Below, piece by piece: positions 1-10,085 of a stretch of 40,754 nt of DNA (within the stretch, counting starts at the first letter, position 1; the number at the start of each line of letters is the position of its first letter). The notes beneath the pieces are model-generated. The model searched no databases, was not told the DNA's origin, and saw only the letters and a list, made by a program, of their open reading frames with translations. Source of the stretch: JAYUDN01 sp043739785 (GTDB taxonomy: Bacteria > Patescibacteriota > Gracilibacteria > BD1-5 > UBA2023); assembly GCA_043739785.1 (NCBI GenBank), contig JAYUDN010000014.1, forward strand, positions 1 to 40,754, given 5' to 3'. Position numbers and translations under genes: made by a program.

Positions 1-16
1 GGCTCTAGACCAGAAG
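1..16 (+). repeat. Left terminal inverted repeat of the IS
   Basis: GGCTCTAGACCAGAAG is an exact reverse complement of 757-772. It lies 17 bp beyond the transposase stop codon. Confidence 0.9.
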
Positions 17-32
17 AAATATTAAAAAGTAA

Positions 33-731
33 TTATTTCTGGTAAAACTTATAAAGAAGTATAAGAAGTTCTTTTTCTAATTCAATTGTTTCTTTATCAT
101 ATCTCCATTCACACTCTTTGAGATGCAGATGGAAGTTTCTCTTAACGCCGTTAAACTTATTTAATCGGCGTTTTGTAAAGCTCCAGAAGTTCTCGATTCC
201 GTTTATGTGGATGCCGTTTCATCTGGAGAACTCATGATCTCCATGATTAACTCGGAAGTGTCGCTCACTCTCAACATCAACCAAACCATCATATGCTCTC
301 CATCCATCAGAGTAGAGTATACTCTCATCAAGATCTACCTTACCGAGTATTATAGGCCTGAGTGTGATTGCTTTACAGTTCGGAATAACCTCTGTATATA
401 TCTCTACTCGTCCATCTTCATTTTTTCTTTTGATCAGTCAGAACACTGGTTGTTTCAATGTCCCTCTTCATCGTTTGAGCTTCCCTGCAAATCATCTCTT
501 TCTCTTGGCTCAGAAGTAACTCTCATCCACTTCTATCTCTCCACCTATCTTTTCTTGAAATAGTGAGAGTCGTTGTATATAGATAATCTGACGAAATAGA
601 AGGTAATACCGATTGATTGTTTTACGATTATATCCGAGTAATTCACTGGTTTTCGTAGCATCAATATCTACACAAAAGTGCTTTATTATCTTTTTAAGCT
701 CATAGACTGATATTTTGCTGTATGGAATCAT
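33..731 (-). CDS. IS1595-family transposase, TGA read as Gly
   Basis: 232 residues. This is the DDE transposase that moves the surrounding IS. The N-terminal part contains a helix-turn-helix-like segment with NRKTINRYY. The ISXO2-like catalytic domain follows: IEVDESYFG gives the first Asp, LYSDGWRAYDGL the second acidic residue, and HINGIENFWSFTKRRL the Asn/Glu-type third site. Five TGA codons fall in the reading frame, for example right after DESYF and before the GIHINGIE segment, at positions where glycine makes sense. Read with standard code the gene would be truncated after 73 codons. The ATG at 731 is the first start after the right repeat, and the TAA ends 32 bp from the left end. The gene appears intact. 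Confidence 0.88.
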
Positions 732-756
732 AAGAAGAGAGTATAGGTATTTCTCT

Positions 757-772
757 CTTCTGGTCTAGAGCC
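757..772 (-). repeat. Right terminal inverted repeat of the IS
   Basis: CTTCTGGTCTAGAGCC is the exact complement of 1-16. It lies 25 bp upstream of the transposase ATG, so the transposase promoter must lie in or close to this repeat. Confidence 0.9.
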
Positions 773-817
773 TGATATAATATCTTTGAAAGTTTCCATA
801 ATATACTTAAAATTTAA

Positions 818-847
818 TAAAAATCCCCACTCAAATAAGTGGGGATT
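818..847 (-). terminator. dnaK terminator
   Basis: A 10-bp perfect stem (AATCCCCACT / AGTGGGGATT) with a 6-nt loop is followed on the minus strand by a T-rich tail. It begins 5 bp beyond the dnaK stop. Confidence 0.85.
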
Positions 848-851
848 GGTT

Positions 852-2729
852 TTACTTCTCTTCTACATCCGCTTCGACACTTCCGTCATCATTTTTCTTC
901 TCTTCAGCAGGTTTTTCTTCCGCTTGAGCTTTCGAGTAGATCTCGGTACCGATCTTCATCATGACATCATTGAGCGCTTTCATCTTTTCATCGATGGCTT
1001 CTTTCGATGCGTTCTCATCTTTGATAGTGGTTTTGAGCTCTTCGAGGAGTTCAGTGGCCTTCTTCCCATCATCTTCTTCGTATTTTCCCTTGCTCTCTTC
1101 GAGCGTCTTCTCGGTCTGATGGATGGTCGACTCCGCGTGATTGCGGGCTTCGACGAGTTCCTTCTTTTTCTTATCGGTTTCACGATTCGCCTCCGCTTCC
1201 TTTATGAGTTTCTCGACTTCCGCATCGCTCATACCAGTGGAACCCTGGATGGTGATTTTCTGTTCCTTGCCCGTTCCCTTATCCTTCGCGGTGACGTGGA
1301 GGATACCTGAGGCATCGATATCAAGTATGACCTCAATCTGAGGGATCCCACGAGGGGCTCCGGCGATTCCCGAGAGGATGAATCTTCCGAGGGACTTGTT
1401 ATCAGCCGCCATCTCACGTTCTCCCTGGAGGATATGGATCTCGACGCTGTCTTGGTTGTCTGCAGCAGTCGAGTAGACCTGGGATTTACTACTTGGGATC
1501 GTGGTATTACGCTCGATCATACGAGTCATCACGCCTCCGAGGGTTTCGATACCGAGGGAAAGGGGAGTGACATCGAGGAGGAGAACGTCTTTGACATCTC
1601 CCTGGAGGACTCCGGCCTGGATCGCAGCACCGAGGGCAACCGCTTCATCTGGATTGACCGATTCGTTTGGCTTCTTCGAGAAGAACTGCTCGACCTTACT
1701 CTTGATCATCGGGACACGAGTTGAACCTCCGACGAGGATGACTTCATGGATCTGCGAAGCCTGGAGGCCCGCATCCTTCATCACCTTGCGGCATGGCTCG
1801 AGTGAGCGCTCGACGAGGTCACTGATGAGCTCTTCGAATTTCGCTCTGGTAATCTTTACCATGAGGTTACTCGGGACGCCATCATTCATCGCGATAAATG
1901 GTTCATTGATCTCGGTTTCACTACTCGACGAGAGCTCGATCTTCGCCTTCTCAGCGGCAGATCGTACTCGCTGTACTGCCATCGCATCCTTGCGGAGGTC
2001 GATACCGGTTTCCTTCTGGAACTCCGCCATCACGTATTCAAATATTCGCTGATCGAAGTCGTCTCCTCCGAGGTGGGTGTCTCCATTGGTCGCGAGCACT
2101 TCGAAGGTTCCATCGCTTCCGATCTCGAGGATCGAGATATCGAAGGTTCCTCCTCAGAAGTCGTAGACCGCGACCTTCTGGTCTTTACTTTTATCTGATC
2201 CGTAGGCTAGAGCTGCCGCGGTTGGTTCGTTGATGATACGTTTGACATCGAGTCCAGCAATCTTGCCGGCATTGATCGTTGCCTGACGCTCTGAGTCATT
2301 GAAGTACGCAGGAACGGTAATGACCGCTTCCGTGATCTTCTGCCCGAGGAATTTCTCAGCGTCTCCCTTCAGTTTCTCGAGGACCTTGGCAGAGATCTCT
2401 TCTGGACGGACTCACTTTCCTTCCCAATCGATCATACAGCCTCCATCTGGACCCTTGGTCACCTTAAATGGAACATTTTTGAGTTCTTCGGTGACTTCTG
2501 AGAACTTACGACCGATAAATCTCTTTGCGGAGAATATAGTCCCAGCAGGATTGGTCACGGCCTGACGTTTCGCGGGCATACCGACGATGGTCTCACCCTT
2601 TTTCGACGCGACAATCGATGGGGTCGTACGACCTCCTTCAGAGTTCGGGATGATAGTCGCCTGACCTCCTTCCATAAAGGCGACACACGAGTTCGTGGTT
2701 CCGAGGTCGATTCCGATAATTTTTGACAT
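852..2729 (-). CDS. dnaK: Hsp70 chaperone DnaK
   Basis: 625 residues, close to the usual 610-640. ATP-dependent chaperone that binds unfolded peptides in the cytoplasm, normally with DnaJ and GrpE, neither of which is in this window. The N-terminus GIDLGTTNSCVA is the phosphate-1 motif. GGGTFDIS is phosphate-2, and its first Gly (codon 192) is encoded by TGA at 2156-2154. Codon 106 in the WEGKG segment is also TGA. The linker DVLLLDVTPLSLGIET and the substrate-binding domain (NTTIPSSKSQ, ILQGEREMAADNKSLGRF) are well conserved, and the C-terminal lid ends in an acidic tail. The start MSKIIGIDLGTT was preferred over an upstream in-frame ATG at 2786 because the family begins there. No Shine-Dalgarno sequence is visible. 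Confidence 0.98.
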
Positions 2730-2822
2730 AGATGTAAGAGTTATAAAGGTAAAGGTTATCAAGTTATCAAGTACGCCATTTTTCATTGAAAACTTTATAC
2801 TTGAAAACTTTTAACTCTGAGG

Positions 2823-2850
2823 ATTATATCATAATCCGAATTCCTGTCAA
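2823..2850 (-). promoter_or_regulatory. Sigma-70-like promoter of dnaK
   Basis: On the minus strand, TTGACA (2850-2845), a 16-bp spacer and TATAAT (2828-2823) match the consensus perfectly. The 5' leader to the ATG would be about 85 nt and AT-rich. No CIRCE-type inverted repeat is visible. Confidence 0.75.
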
Positions 2851-2927
2851 AAGATTTTAGCACTTTTATATATTACGTGCTAATATAGAGAAATGGAGAA
2901 GGTTTCGAAGGGAAAAGATGCGGATTT

Positions 2928-2956
2928 TTGACAAGAAAAAAGAATTATGACATAAT
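2928..2956 (+). promoter_or_regulatory. Sigma-70-like promoter of the gene at 2975
   Basis: TTGACA (2928-2933), a 17-bp spacer and CATAAT (2951-2956). The expected start of transcription is only about 12 nt upstream of the ATG, and no ribosome binding site fits in between. Confidence 0.7.
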
Positions 2957-2974
2957 CACTATATACATTGCACT

Positions 2975-3265
2975 ATGTCAGTTCCATTTACCAATACTCA
3001 ATCACGACAAAGCTACCTTATCGGTATGACCACCATCATATCGAGGATTTTTGAAGTAACTGACGATAGAGATAAAAAGCTTCTATTCAATGAACTTGAT
3101 CTTCTTGATGAAAATACACTCCTTGAGAAGCAAAAATTTATCGAAGAGTACTTCCAGTCGATTAATCAACTTACCAGTACTTATCTGGGTAAGGTAGTTC
3201 AAATGGAGCATAGTGAACAAGAAGAACAAGAACGAGCTGAAGTGACTCTTCATTTTAATTTCTAA
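2975..3265 (+). CDS. Hypothetical protein, 96 residues
   Basis: I do not recognise a family. The protein is mostly charged and probably helical. A central acidic stretch (NELDLLDENTLLEKQKF) is followed by a Glu/Gln-rich segment before LHFNF at the end. There is no signal peptide or membrane segment, so it is probably cytoplasmic. It is the first gene of a co-directed run (2975-5192) that starts at a good promoter divergent from dnaK, and the next gene starts 9 bp downstream. No TGA codons are needed to read it. Confidence 0.7.
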   Translation: MSVPFTNTQSRQSYLIGMTTIISRIFEVTDDRDKKLLFNELDLLDENTLLEKQKFIEEYFQSINQLTSTYLGKVVQMEHSEQEEQERAEVTLHFNF

Positions 3266-3274
3266 TTTATAAAT

Positions 3275-3811
3275 ATGGCTGAAGCTGTACCAGGAATACA
3301 TGTCAATATGGAAGGAAGACTTGATATTAACCCGACTGATCCGAAACTCCTTCAGGCATTAGTGAAGCTTTCTGGTCAAACTTGAGAGAAGACAGAAGTT
3401 GTTATCTGAAGGCTTGCTTCTTATATTAAGAATATTAATTATCCAAAAACGCCAGACTGAAAGCCATTAGAACCTATAAATGCAACTGGAAAAAGAATTG
3501 CTGCTGAAAAAATGATGAAAGAGGTGGATTATTTTCTTGCAGGACTAAAAAGTGATCTTGCCGGAAAACTGGGTTTTGCTGTACTTGATGAAGTGAGAGC
3601 TGAACAGAGAAGTAGGGCAGAAGCTGTAGCGGCAACCGGGACAAGTACACCAGTTTTAGCCCCAGTAGTTCCAACCGTCGAAACCCGAGATAATAAAGTA
3701 CCGAGACCACAAGGGACAGGAACTACTCTTGCTTCAAGTGGGAAAGAAGCAATACAGTATGCAAGACAGGATGCATTTACAAGAAGAATGACAGAAGCTG
3801 AGAAAAAATAA
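3275..3811 (+). CDS. Hypothetical protein, 178 residues, TGA read as Gly
   Basis: No family recognised. Residues 1-95 look like a folded, mixed-charge domain. They are followed by a Pro/Thr/Ala-rich linker (about 115-150) and a short basic and acidic C-terminal tail (RRMTEAEKK). Three in-frame TGA codons near residues 38, 46 and 63 (SGQTGEKTE, VVIGRL, TPDGKP) give chemically sensible loops. The start ATG follows TTTATAAAT with no Shine-Dalgarno, and the stop is TAA. It lies 9 bp after the previous gene and 9 bp before the next, which suggests one transcript. Confidence 0.75.
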
Positions 3812-3820
3812 TAAATATAT

Positions 3821-4318
3821 ATGATACAAACCAGCTCAATTCTTGATCGTCATTTCAGTCATCAAAAAGAAGCTCAAATAGACAATTGAACTCCAAAGGA
3901 ATCAGGAGTTATCGAGAAGATTCATACGAGACGAGCTCTGTCCCTTGATACATTGAAACAGGATATTGAACGTGGATCTTCTAAACCTTGAGTACTTCGT
4001 GAGGCGAGAATCCGAGAAGCACATTTTTTCTCTATGCTCAAAGATCTGGATATGATGGGAGCCTTTTTATACCGACTTGATAGAGCGAGTAAGAAAAATC
4101 TTTGACCCGTCATTGATGATATCATCTGGCTCTATCGAAAGAGTGAGTGAGAAGAGCGGGGGAAGCATCTTGAAAAAATATTGAAAAGCACGAACGATGA
4201 ACCCTATGATCTCGAGATAGTGTATCAAAAAGACCCAACCTCTGGAAAGTACCAGATCATATCTATCGTTTGTATTCTCAATATCCCAGAACGAGATGAA
4301 GATATAGAAGTAGCATAG
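3821..4318 (+). CDS. Hypothetical protein, 165 residues, TGA read as Gly
   Basis: No family recognised. It is highly charged with predicted helices. An Arg-rich central part (about residues 35-95, containing MLKDLDMMGAFLYRLDRASK) leads to a C-terminal segment rich in hydrophobic beta-type residues (YQIISIVCILNIPE). In-frame TGA codons occur at four places, for example IDNGTPKES and SKPGVLRE. There is no signal peptide. The stop is TAG. It sits third in the run that starts at 2975, 9 bp after its neighbour, and probably belongs to the same operon. Confidence 0.75.
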
Positions 4319-4348
4319 TACTTGCATTACTTGAGTAAGCTATGGTAG

Positions 4349-4546
4349 ATGAAAATAAAAGATTTCCTGAGAAATATTTGACAAGAAGAACATGTATACG
4401 ATAATCACCTCATGAGTGAAAATTTCTGAGACATATTTGGTAAGTTTTCCAGGGAAAATCCTACACTAACGCAAGTAAAAATAAAAGCAAAACTACTAAA
4501 GTGTTATCCGAATCTCCACACTCTTGATATTCATAACAACTTGTAA
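4349..4546 (+). CDS. Small hypothetical protein, 65 residues
   Basis: The reading frame opens only with TGA as Gly (residues 11 and 27: RNIGQEEH and ENFGDIFG). MKIKDFLRNI at the start and a basic middle (KIKAKLLKCYPN) give no recognised family. It lies 30 bp downstream of the gene ending at 4318 and keeps the same direction. A competing ATG at 4342 gives only a short peptide. The frame contains two Gly-TGA codons and ends in TAA, which supports it, but the short length keeps confidence moderate. Confidence 0.5.
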
Positions 4547-4679
4547 TTATGTTGATGCGTTGAAGGACTAATATCTTGAAAAATTGATTTTAACTCGGCA
4601 CTTTAATATATTTTCTTGTCTTTAATCTATACTTATAGAAAAAACTTGAAAATGATAAATCACTAATGTTATACAAAGT

Positions 4680-5192
4680 ATGGAAGATTTCTGAGAATCA
4701 CTAGATAATATCTGAGATCCAAACCAATTCCTGATAGAAAAGGAGATTGATGAGGGGGATGCCGCTACAGCACCAACCGACTTTGAAATAATGCTTCAGA
4801 ATGGTTCCGACTTCAATGAGCAATTTGCAGAACGAGAGACACAGAAATTGATTACAAGACTTCAAATTGACCATCATAAGTATTATCCTGATGCGCGTGT
4901 ATGCATATTTATTGCTATCTGGAGAGCTGATGATGTATTAAAAATTATAGAACAAGAAGAAGATGCATATATCTCACTCCGAGATATGTTCTCAAAATTA
5001 AAGTGAGAATGGATAATCAATCGATTTACCGAACGAGAGACAATCAGATTGTATCGATGATGATGGGTACTATGAGAAAAATATAGATCAAAAGTACTCG
5101 ATGTACTTATAAATAAATGGCTTATTGAGTTAGAATTAGAACCAAATTCAGTCTTACCATATCTAAAATTTAGAGATAATTTAACTTATTAA
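4680..5192 (+). CDS. Hypothetical protein, 170 residues, TGA read as Gly
   Basis: No family recognised. The N-terminus is acidic (MEDFGESLDNIGDPNQF). The central helical part contains a duplicated-looking FAERETQKL / FTERETIRL pair about 50 residues apart, suggesting an internal repeat. The C-terminus is mixed. In-frame TGA codons occur at residues 5 and 12, after SKLK, and as a consecutive pair in LYRGGWVLGEK. No export signal is seen. It is separated by 133 bp of AT-rich sequence from the preceding small gene and may have its own promoter. The bcp start lies 12 bp downstream. Confidence 0.75.
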
Positions 5193-5204
5193 TAATACAA
5201 TTAT

Positions 5205-5606
5205 ATGAACCTCACTCCCTACCTCTCTCAATCTCCTCGCACGATCCTCTACTTCTACCCGAAAGATAATACCCCCGGGTGTACCCTCGAAGCTCAGGAT
5301 TTTACCCGACTGAAATGAGAATTCGCGAAGCTCGGGATCGCCATCATCGGAGTGTCGAAGGATTCTCAATCCTCGCATGAGAAATTCACGACGAGTTGCT
5401 CTCTTGGTATAGAACTCATCTCAGATACGGATGGATCTCTTCATGAACAGTTCGGTGTGATTGGTGAGAAGAAGAACTATGGGAAGGTCTATATCGGAGT
5501 GATTCGTTCGACCTTTCTCCTCGATAGCACTGGAGCCATCTTACGAGAGTGGAGAAATGTAAAGGCTACGGGACATGCGGAGAAGGTGCTCAGAGAAGTA
5601 TCATAA
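5205..5606 (+). CDS. bcp: Peroxiredoxin of the BCP/PrxQ type
   Basis: 133 residues, slightly shorter than typical BCP (about 150) because the N-terminal strand is reduced. It reduces hydrogen peroxide and organic peroxides through a peroxidatic cysteine. FYPKDNTPGCTLEAQDF contains Cys26 with the Pro and Thr of the active-site motif. The common resolving cysteine five residues further is Ala here. Cys65 (FTTSCSLG) could serve as a distant resolving residue, as in some PrxQ proteins; otherwise the enzyme works as a 1-Cys type. The Gly in TRLKGEF is TGA. The TAA stop lies 4 bp from the convergent stop of the cyclase gene. Confidence 0.92.
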
Positions 5607-5610
5607 CTTC

Positions 5611-7779
5611 TTACTTCGTCGTCATCTCCCAGACGCCATCTTCGAGAACTCTTTTATCACGGATGAGAGTGAGGCAACGCTGAGTCATCATACTAGAGGG
5701 AGGATCGATATGACTATTGGATTCGAAAAGTTTTCCCGCTTCGAGGTAGTGCCCCTGGAAGTAGAGTTCGAGCGCTTGCTCATAGAGGAGGAACGCAGGT
5801 TTTAGGAAACAAGTATCTAGCTTTATCTTCTTCGGATCAGTCTCTTGTTTGACATCTGCCGTGACCGATATCGGTTTTTTGTCGGCAGTTTCTAGGAATC
5901 GATTCGGATTCATAGAGTAGCGATCTTCATCTGTGAGCGTCGCACAGATTGTATCTTTTTCTGAGACGAGTTCATAGATGGTGATGGGTTCATTTTTTCC
6001 TTTGACCCGGAGTCGATCGAGCTTTCGAAAGAGGAAGTGATCTTTTGCTCCAGTATAGACTGTTTCAGATACCGTGATGTGCGTGAGGTACTCTTTCCCA
6101 GCTCATTCGAGTCGAGAGGCGAGATTGACCGTATCTCCGAGGGCGGTATAGTTGAACCGGTCGATAGAACCGATATTGCCGATCATCACTTCACCACTCG
6201 CGATCCCGATACGGAAGTCGATCGGATCGACGCCACTTTTGAGGAGGTTTCCATTGAATGAAGAGAGTCGAGCGCGCATCTCGAGGGAAGCACGACAGGC
6301 TTTGATCGTATGGTCGGGGACGGGAAGAGGAGCTCAGAAAAATCCCATAATCGCGTCACCGATGTACTTATCGAGGGTTCCTTGATTATTGATCAGGATA
6401 TCCGTCATCGTCGAGAGGTAGTTCGACATAAGTCGAAAGAGTTCCTTCGTCTCCATCTTCTCAGAAATAGTGGTAAATCCTGCAATATCAGAGAAAAAGA
6501 CCGTCACCTCTTTTTTCTCCCCTCCGAGCTCGACCGGATGATCGCTGTCTGAGATTTTCTTCACGATCACGGGATCGATATAATGAGAAAACGCCGACTG
6601 GATGAATCGTTTCTCTCGATCGACGATGAAGAATTTATATGTAAAAGTGATGAGATAGGTGAGGACACTCGCCGAAAGGATTGGGAAAATATTGAGAACT
6701 ATTCCATGAGACCCATAGAGCCAACGCCCCACAAATATCGTGAGATAGAAGCCGATAAATACGGTAAATGGAGTGAGGATCGCGGGCATTTCGAGAAAGA
6801 GAAATGCCATCACCAGTATAATCCCTATCGTCAGAGCAATAGTGAACCGAAGATTAAATTCATGAGGGATACGGTGCTGGAGGAGTCCATCAAGCATATG
6901 AGCATGGATTTCTACTCCATCCATCTTCGTATCTGAAACTGGAGAAGTCACCTCATCATGGATGAGCGTTCCACTTTCTCCGACGAGGACGACTTTCCCG
7001 CTAAATGCAGCTATAAGATCGCTCTCCGAAGCCATAGCAACTTGAAGGAGTGACATCCCAGTATAGGATCCTGGCTTTCCGAAGAAGGGATTGAGGACGA
7101 TCTGACCAACTCCATATCTAGGTGGTTCAACTCCACCTATTTTTTTATAGAGAGCGAGAGGAAGAGTATCTATTATATGTTCGGATTTCCAACTTGAGTA
7201 TGGCTTATCGCTAATATCGATTTTCCAAACCCTCCTATCCATATCTTTGCCTACACTAGCAATTCCCCAGGTCACGTCTTTGTAAATCGATCGAGGAACC
7301 CCCGAACAGTTTGTATAAATTTTATTGGTTCCTATCGCTTCGTCAGTGATACAATTTGAAGCGTCTCCATCATTTGACTCTGCGGCGATGACGATGTTCC
7401 CATTTTCGAGGGTACTTTTGAAGAGTTCCTCGTTGGAGTCTCGATTTTCGAAAATAATATCGAATCCTATCGCTTTGACACCTGCTTTTTCGAGGCGCTC
7501 TATGAGTTTGACGTATTCGTATTTTGGAATACTGAGAAACTTCTGATTTCCCTTCGCCTGGATAGCGTTGATACTATCTTCATCGATGCGGACGATGGCG
7601 ATGTCTGGACTCGGTTTGAACTGGAGCTGGTAGACGCTGTTTTGCAGGTAGGTATCTTTGTAGATAAAAAAATGAGTGGCCGCGGTAAAAAAATCAGGGA
7701 TACGACTCAGTATCCCGATAAAAAAAAGAGTTATGAGCGTGATGAAGAAAATATGTTTGAGATTTCTGAAAAATTGCAT
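5611..7779 (-). CDS. CHASE2-domain class III adenylate cyclase
   Basis: 722 residues. A membrane sensor that should make cAMP in response to an extracytoplasmic signal. Domains in order: N-terminal membrane helix (about 9-28), extracytoplasmic CHASE2 domain (about 35-320, with IAIVRIDEDSI and LVGESG), a bundle of three membrane helices (about 330-415), then the catalytic domain. VFFSDIAGFT carries the first metal Asp; KYIGDAIMGFFGAPLP carries the adenine-type Lys and the second metal Asp; NYTALGDTVNLASRLEG completes the site. A C-terminal TPR-like segment (ALELYFQGHYLEAGKLFE) follows. The Gly after GFF (codon 482) and in LEGAGKEY are TGA. All catalytic residues are present, so activity is likely. 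Confidence 0.93.
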
Positions 7780-7785
7780 AAAATC

Positions 7786-7814
7786 ATTGTATCATATAGT
7801 GTGCAGAAATACAA
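7786..7814 (-). promoter_or_regulatory. Promoter of the cyclase gene, predicted leaderless
   Basis: On the minus strand, TTGTAT (7814-7809), a 17-bp spacer and TACAAT (7791-7786). Only 6 nt separate the -10 box from the ATG, so transcription should begin at or within the start codon. Confidence 0.65.
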
Positions 7815-7937
7815 AAAATGAGGTCCACCGATTCAATAGGAGCAAGCCCTTGTCGACGAACGGGTAAGAAATGTTGTAGGGGAAAGGGCCCATGGATTAC
7901 TATACAATTCTCATTTTCAATTCCTAACTTTATTCGT

Positions 7938-8249
7938 ATGCCTTCATCGAGTTTTCTTCGAGGATTCCTGACTGGGATTTTCACCCTTGGTATACTCTTT
8001 TCCATCAGCCTCTATGCTGCTAGTACTGGTGGAGTTTTTTGAAACCTTCTCAATCTGATCCTCACCGGTAATAAAGATGGAGTTGGTGGTTTGACGTGGG
8101 AGACGGCAACAGGTGGTACCGTCTACAATGCCTCGAACCTCGGTGGATCCTGAGCTTCTGAGTTTCAGCGTGGGAAACCGAGTCAGATCTGTCCTGCAAC
8201 TCAGTGTATCTACGGGATCAATGCCTGAGGGAATGTCATGTGTCGTTAG
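7938..8249 (+). CDS. Small secreted protein with signal peptide
   Basis: 103 residues. The N-terminus (FLRGFLTGIFTLGILFS, cleavage probably after SLYAA near residue 28) is a Sec signal peptide. The mature part is Gly/Asn/Thr-rich, ends with three cysteines (CPATQC, MCR) and has the look of an extracellular structural fragment. Three Gly codons are TGA (GGVFGNLL, GGSGASEF, NAGGNV). No family recognised. It is followed after 30 bp by the FecR-domain gene in the same direction, so the two are probably co-transcribed and act at the cell surface. The stop is TAG. Confidence 0.75.
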
Positions 8250-8279
8250 TCTACCGTTTCTCACTTCACCCTTTTTTCT

Positions 8280-10013
8280 ATGCGTCGCTACTCTCTCTTG
8301 TTTCTTCTTTTTGTCGTGGTTGGTATCGGAACGTATGCTTCATTTTCTCAACAGTATGTAGCAGATACGACACTCCTACGTGTGCCGAGGTATCAGGTAG
8401 GAACCCTCGGGTACCTCTTCGAGAAAATTCTCGGGGTGACGGCTGATCGGTTTGACTCGAACACCGGCCTCGTCGTCAATACCTCACATCTTGGCTGAAG
8501 GACGAGATATGAATATCTGAAGGCTTGATCCCCCACCTGTGGGGTCGGTGAAGCCTGGACAGCCATCGATACATCTGGAGTTGCTATCTGTAGTCCGGTA
8601 TGAGCCCCAGCGACGCTCGCGATGATCGGAAAATCCTGAGATATGACCGGGACGGTTATGGTCTATCGAGCCAACCAAGCCCTTCCTATAGCCATGACGT
8701 CCGGTATGGATATCATGGATGGTGATATCGTCCAGACATCTTCGTCGGGAACCATCGGAATCATATTTACAGACGATAGTATCATCCGTCTGAGTGGAGA
8801 CAGTACCCTCGCGCTCAACATCGGATCGAGTACCTGAGGTGGGCAGATCGCTCAGGCGATCCTCCAAAATGGAAATCTCTGGGGTCGTATCCTCTCAGAA
8901 ACGGGAGTATACAATATCGGTACGGCTGACATTGTCGCCGCGGTACGAGGAACCTCGCTCGCGCTCTCTAAGACGGGTATCAGTATCACATCGGGAAGCT
9001 TTCGATATAATGCTCCGACGGCCAGTGGCTGGTCGATTTCTCCGCCCGATATACGTTGAGCCCATCCCACGACCCTTACTGTAGTAGACTCGAGTCTTGG
9101 AGCGTCACGAGATGGAGTCGTGCAGATCGATTGTCTGAAAGATAGTACGGCGATCTCCCTCGGAGTCGAGCAAAAAATCATCACCGACGGTAAGTGCAGT
9201 GGCCGCTCTCCAACCACAGCGACCGCAGCGGTCCTGTATGCTTCGTCTGATGGTTGGGTCAAATCCAATACGATCAAAGATATCGACTATATGGGGAATC
9301 TCCTCACCGTCTCAGGAACGACCTGACCAGATGGCAGTCCTACAGGCAACACCACGAATTCACTCTCATGAGGTCTTGCGAAGCAAGCGAAACTCCTGGC
9401 CGAATACCAAGAATCAAAACCAAATACTCCAGCCGAACTCTCGAGTCTCTGTCAGGGGACGGACGAATGGAATGTGAAATATGGTGGATGTGTCCCTCGA
9501 GGAATGATCGCCTTTGCTGATTATAGAAATGGAAATCTCAATTTTCGATACAAAGATAATCTGAAACCTGATGTTCCTGGTGCTAATAGTGGGGGTATTC
9601 TAATACGTGATCCAGAAAACAGAAAAAATGGAATATATCTGTCCGGTACCGGCGTCATAAAATATAGTCCTTATGCTCTCAGAGATACTTTCGAGATAGA
9701 TGGAGTCCCAAATATAGTTATAGATCTTGCCAACCCTATTCTAACTAGTTGAAGTAAATACCTACTAGCATTTGGAAACAATAATACATCTCTCATTGCT
9801 TGGTCAGCCCTTTATGACGCATGAAGTCCTAGATGTTATATTTGATTCGTTTCACAACCCTCTTGTATTACTAAATCTTGAACGAATCGCTATACGGTAT
9901 CTCTTATTAGTGGTCTGTCATCTCAACCAAATTTGTATTTTTGAAATTCTGTAGTACTTACTACTAGTAAGTCAATCCAGAACACTATACGAACAATATT
10001 TTTGACAGAATAA
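8280..10013 (+). CDS. Secreted FecR-domain protein, 577 residues
   Basis: A signal peptide or anchor (RYSLLFLLFVVVGIGTYA) precedes a FecR-like beta domain at about residues 120-250: VMVYRANQALPIAMTSGMDI, DGDIVQTSSSGTIGIIFTDD, STLALNIGS and IVAAVRGTSLALSK are typical of this fold. FecR domains occur in anti-sigma regulators and in large surface proteins; no cytoplasmic regulator domain or sigma factor is present here, so a surface role is more likely. The C-terminal 230 residues are Asn/Gly/Ser-rich beta-type sequence without a recognised family. About a dozen in-frame TGA codons are spread through it, and with standard code it shatters into many pieces. The stop is TAA. Confidence 0.82.
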
Positions 10014-10085
10014 GTTTTTACCCTATTATTCTTTTGAATAAATTCCTTACACTACTTTATTTCTATCCTTACCTATATAACAAAT

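Larger units (their letters stand above)
1..772 (-). mobile_element. Complete IS1595-type insertion sequence (ISXO2-like transposase)
   Basis: A 772-bp element bounded by perfect 16-bp terminal inverted repeats (GGCTCTAGACCAGAAG at 1-16 and its complement at 757-772) carries one transposase gene that fills almost all of it. Size, GG-starting ends and the DDE protein fit the IS1595 family. That family usually makes 8-bp target duplications. The right flank is TGATATAA, but the left flank lies outside the window, so the duplication cannot be tested. The sequence starting exactly at an inverted repeat suggests that the contig was broken at this repeat and that other copies exist in the genome. 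Confidence 0.9.

Noticed and set aside
852..2565. Several plus-strand frames of 66-183 codons opposite dnaK
   Set aside because: They are antisense shadows of a well-conserved gene, have no family resemblance and no start signals.
7938..10013. Cluster of frameshifted pseudogenes
   Set aside because: All apparent breaks are TGA codons; with code 25 two intact genes remain.
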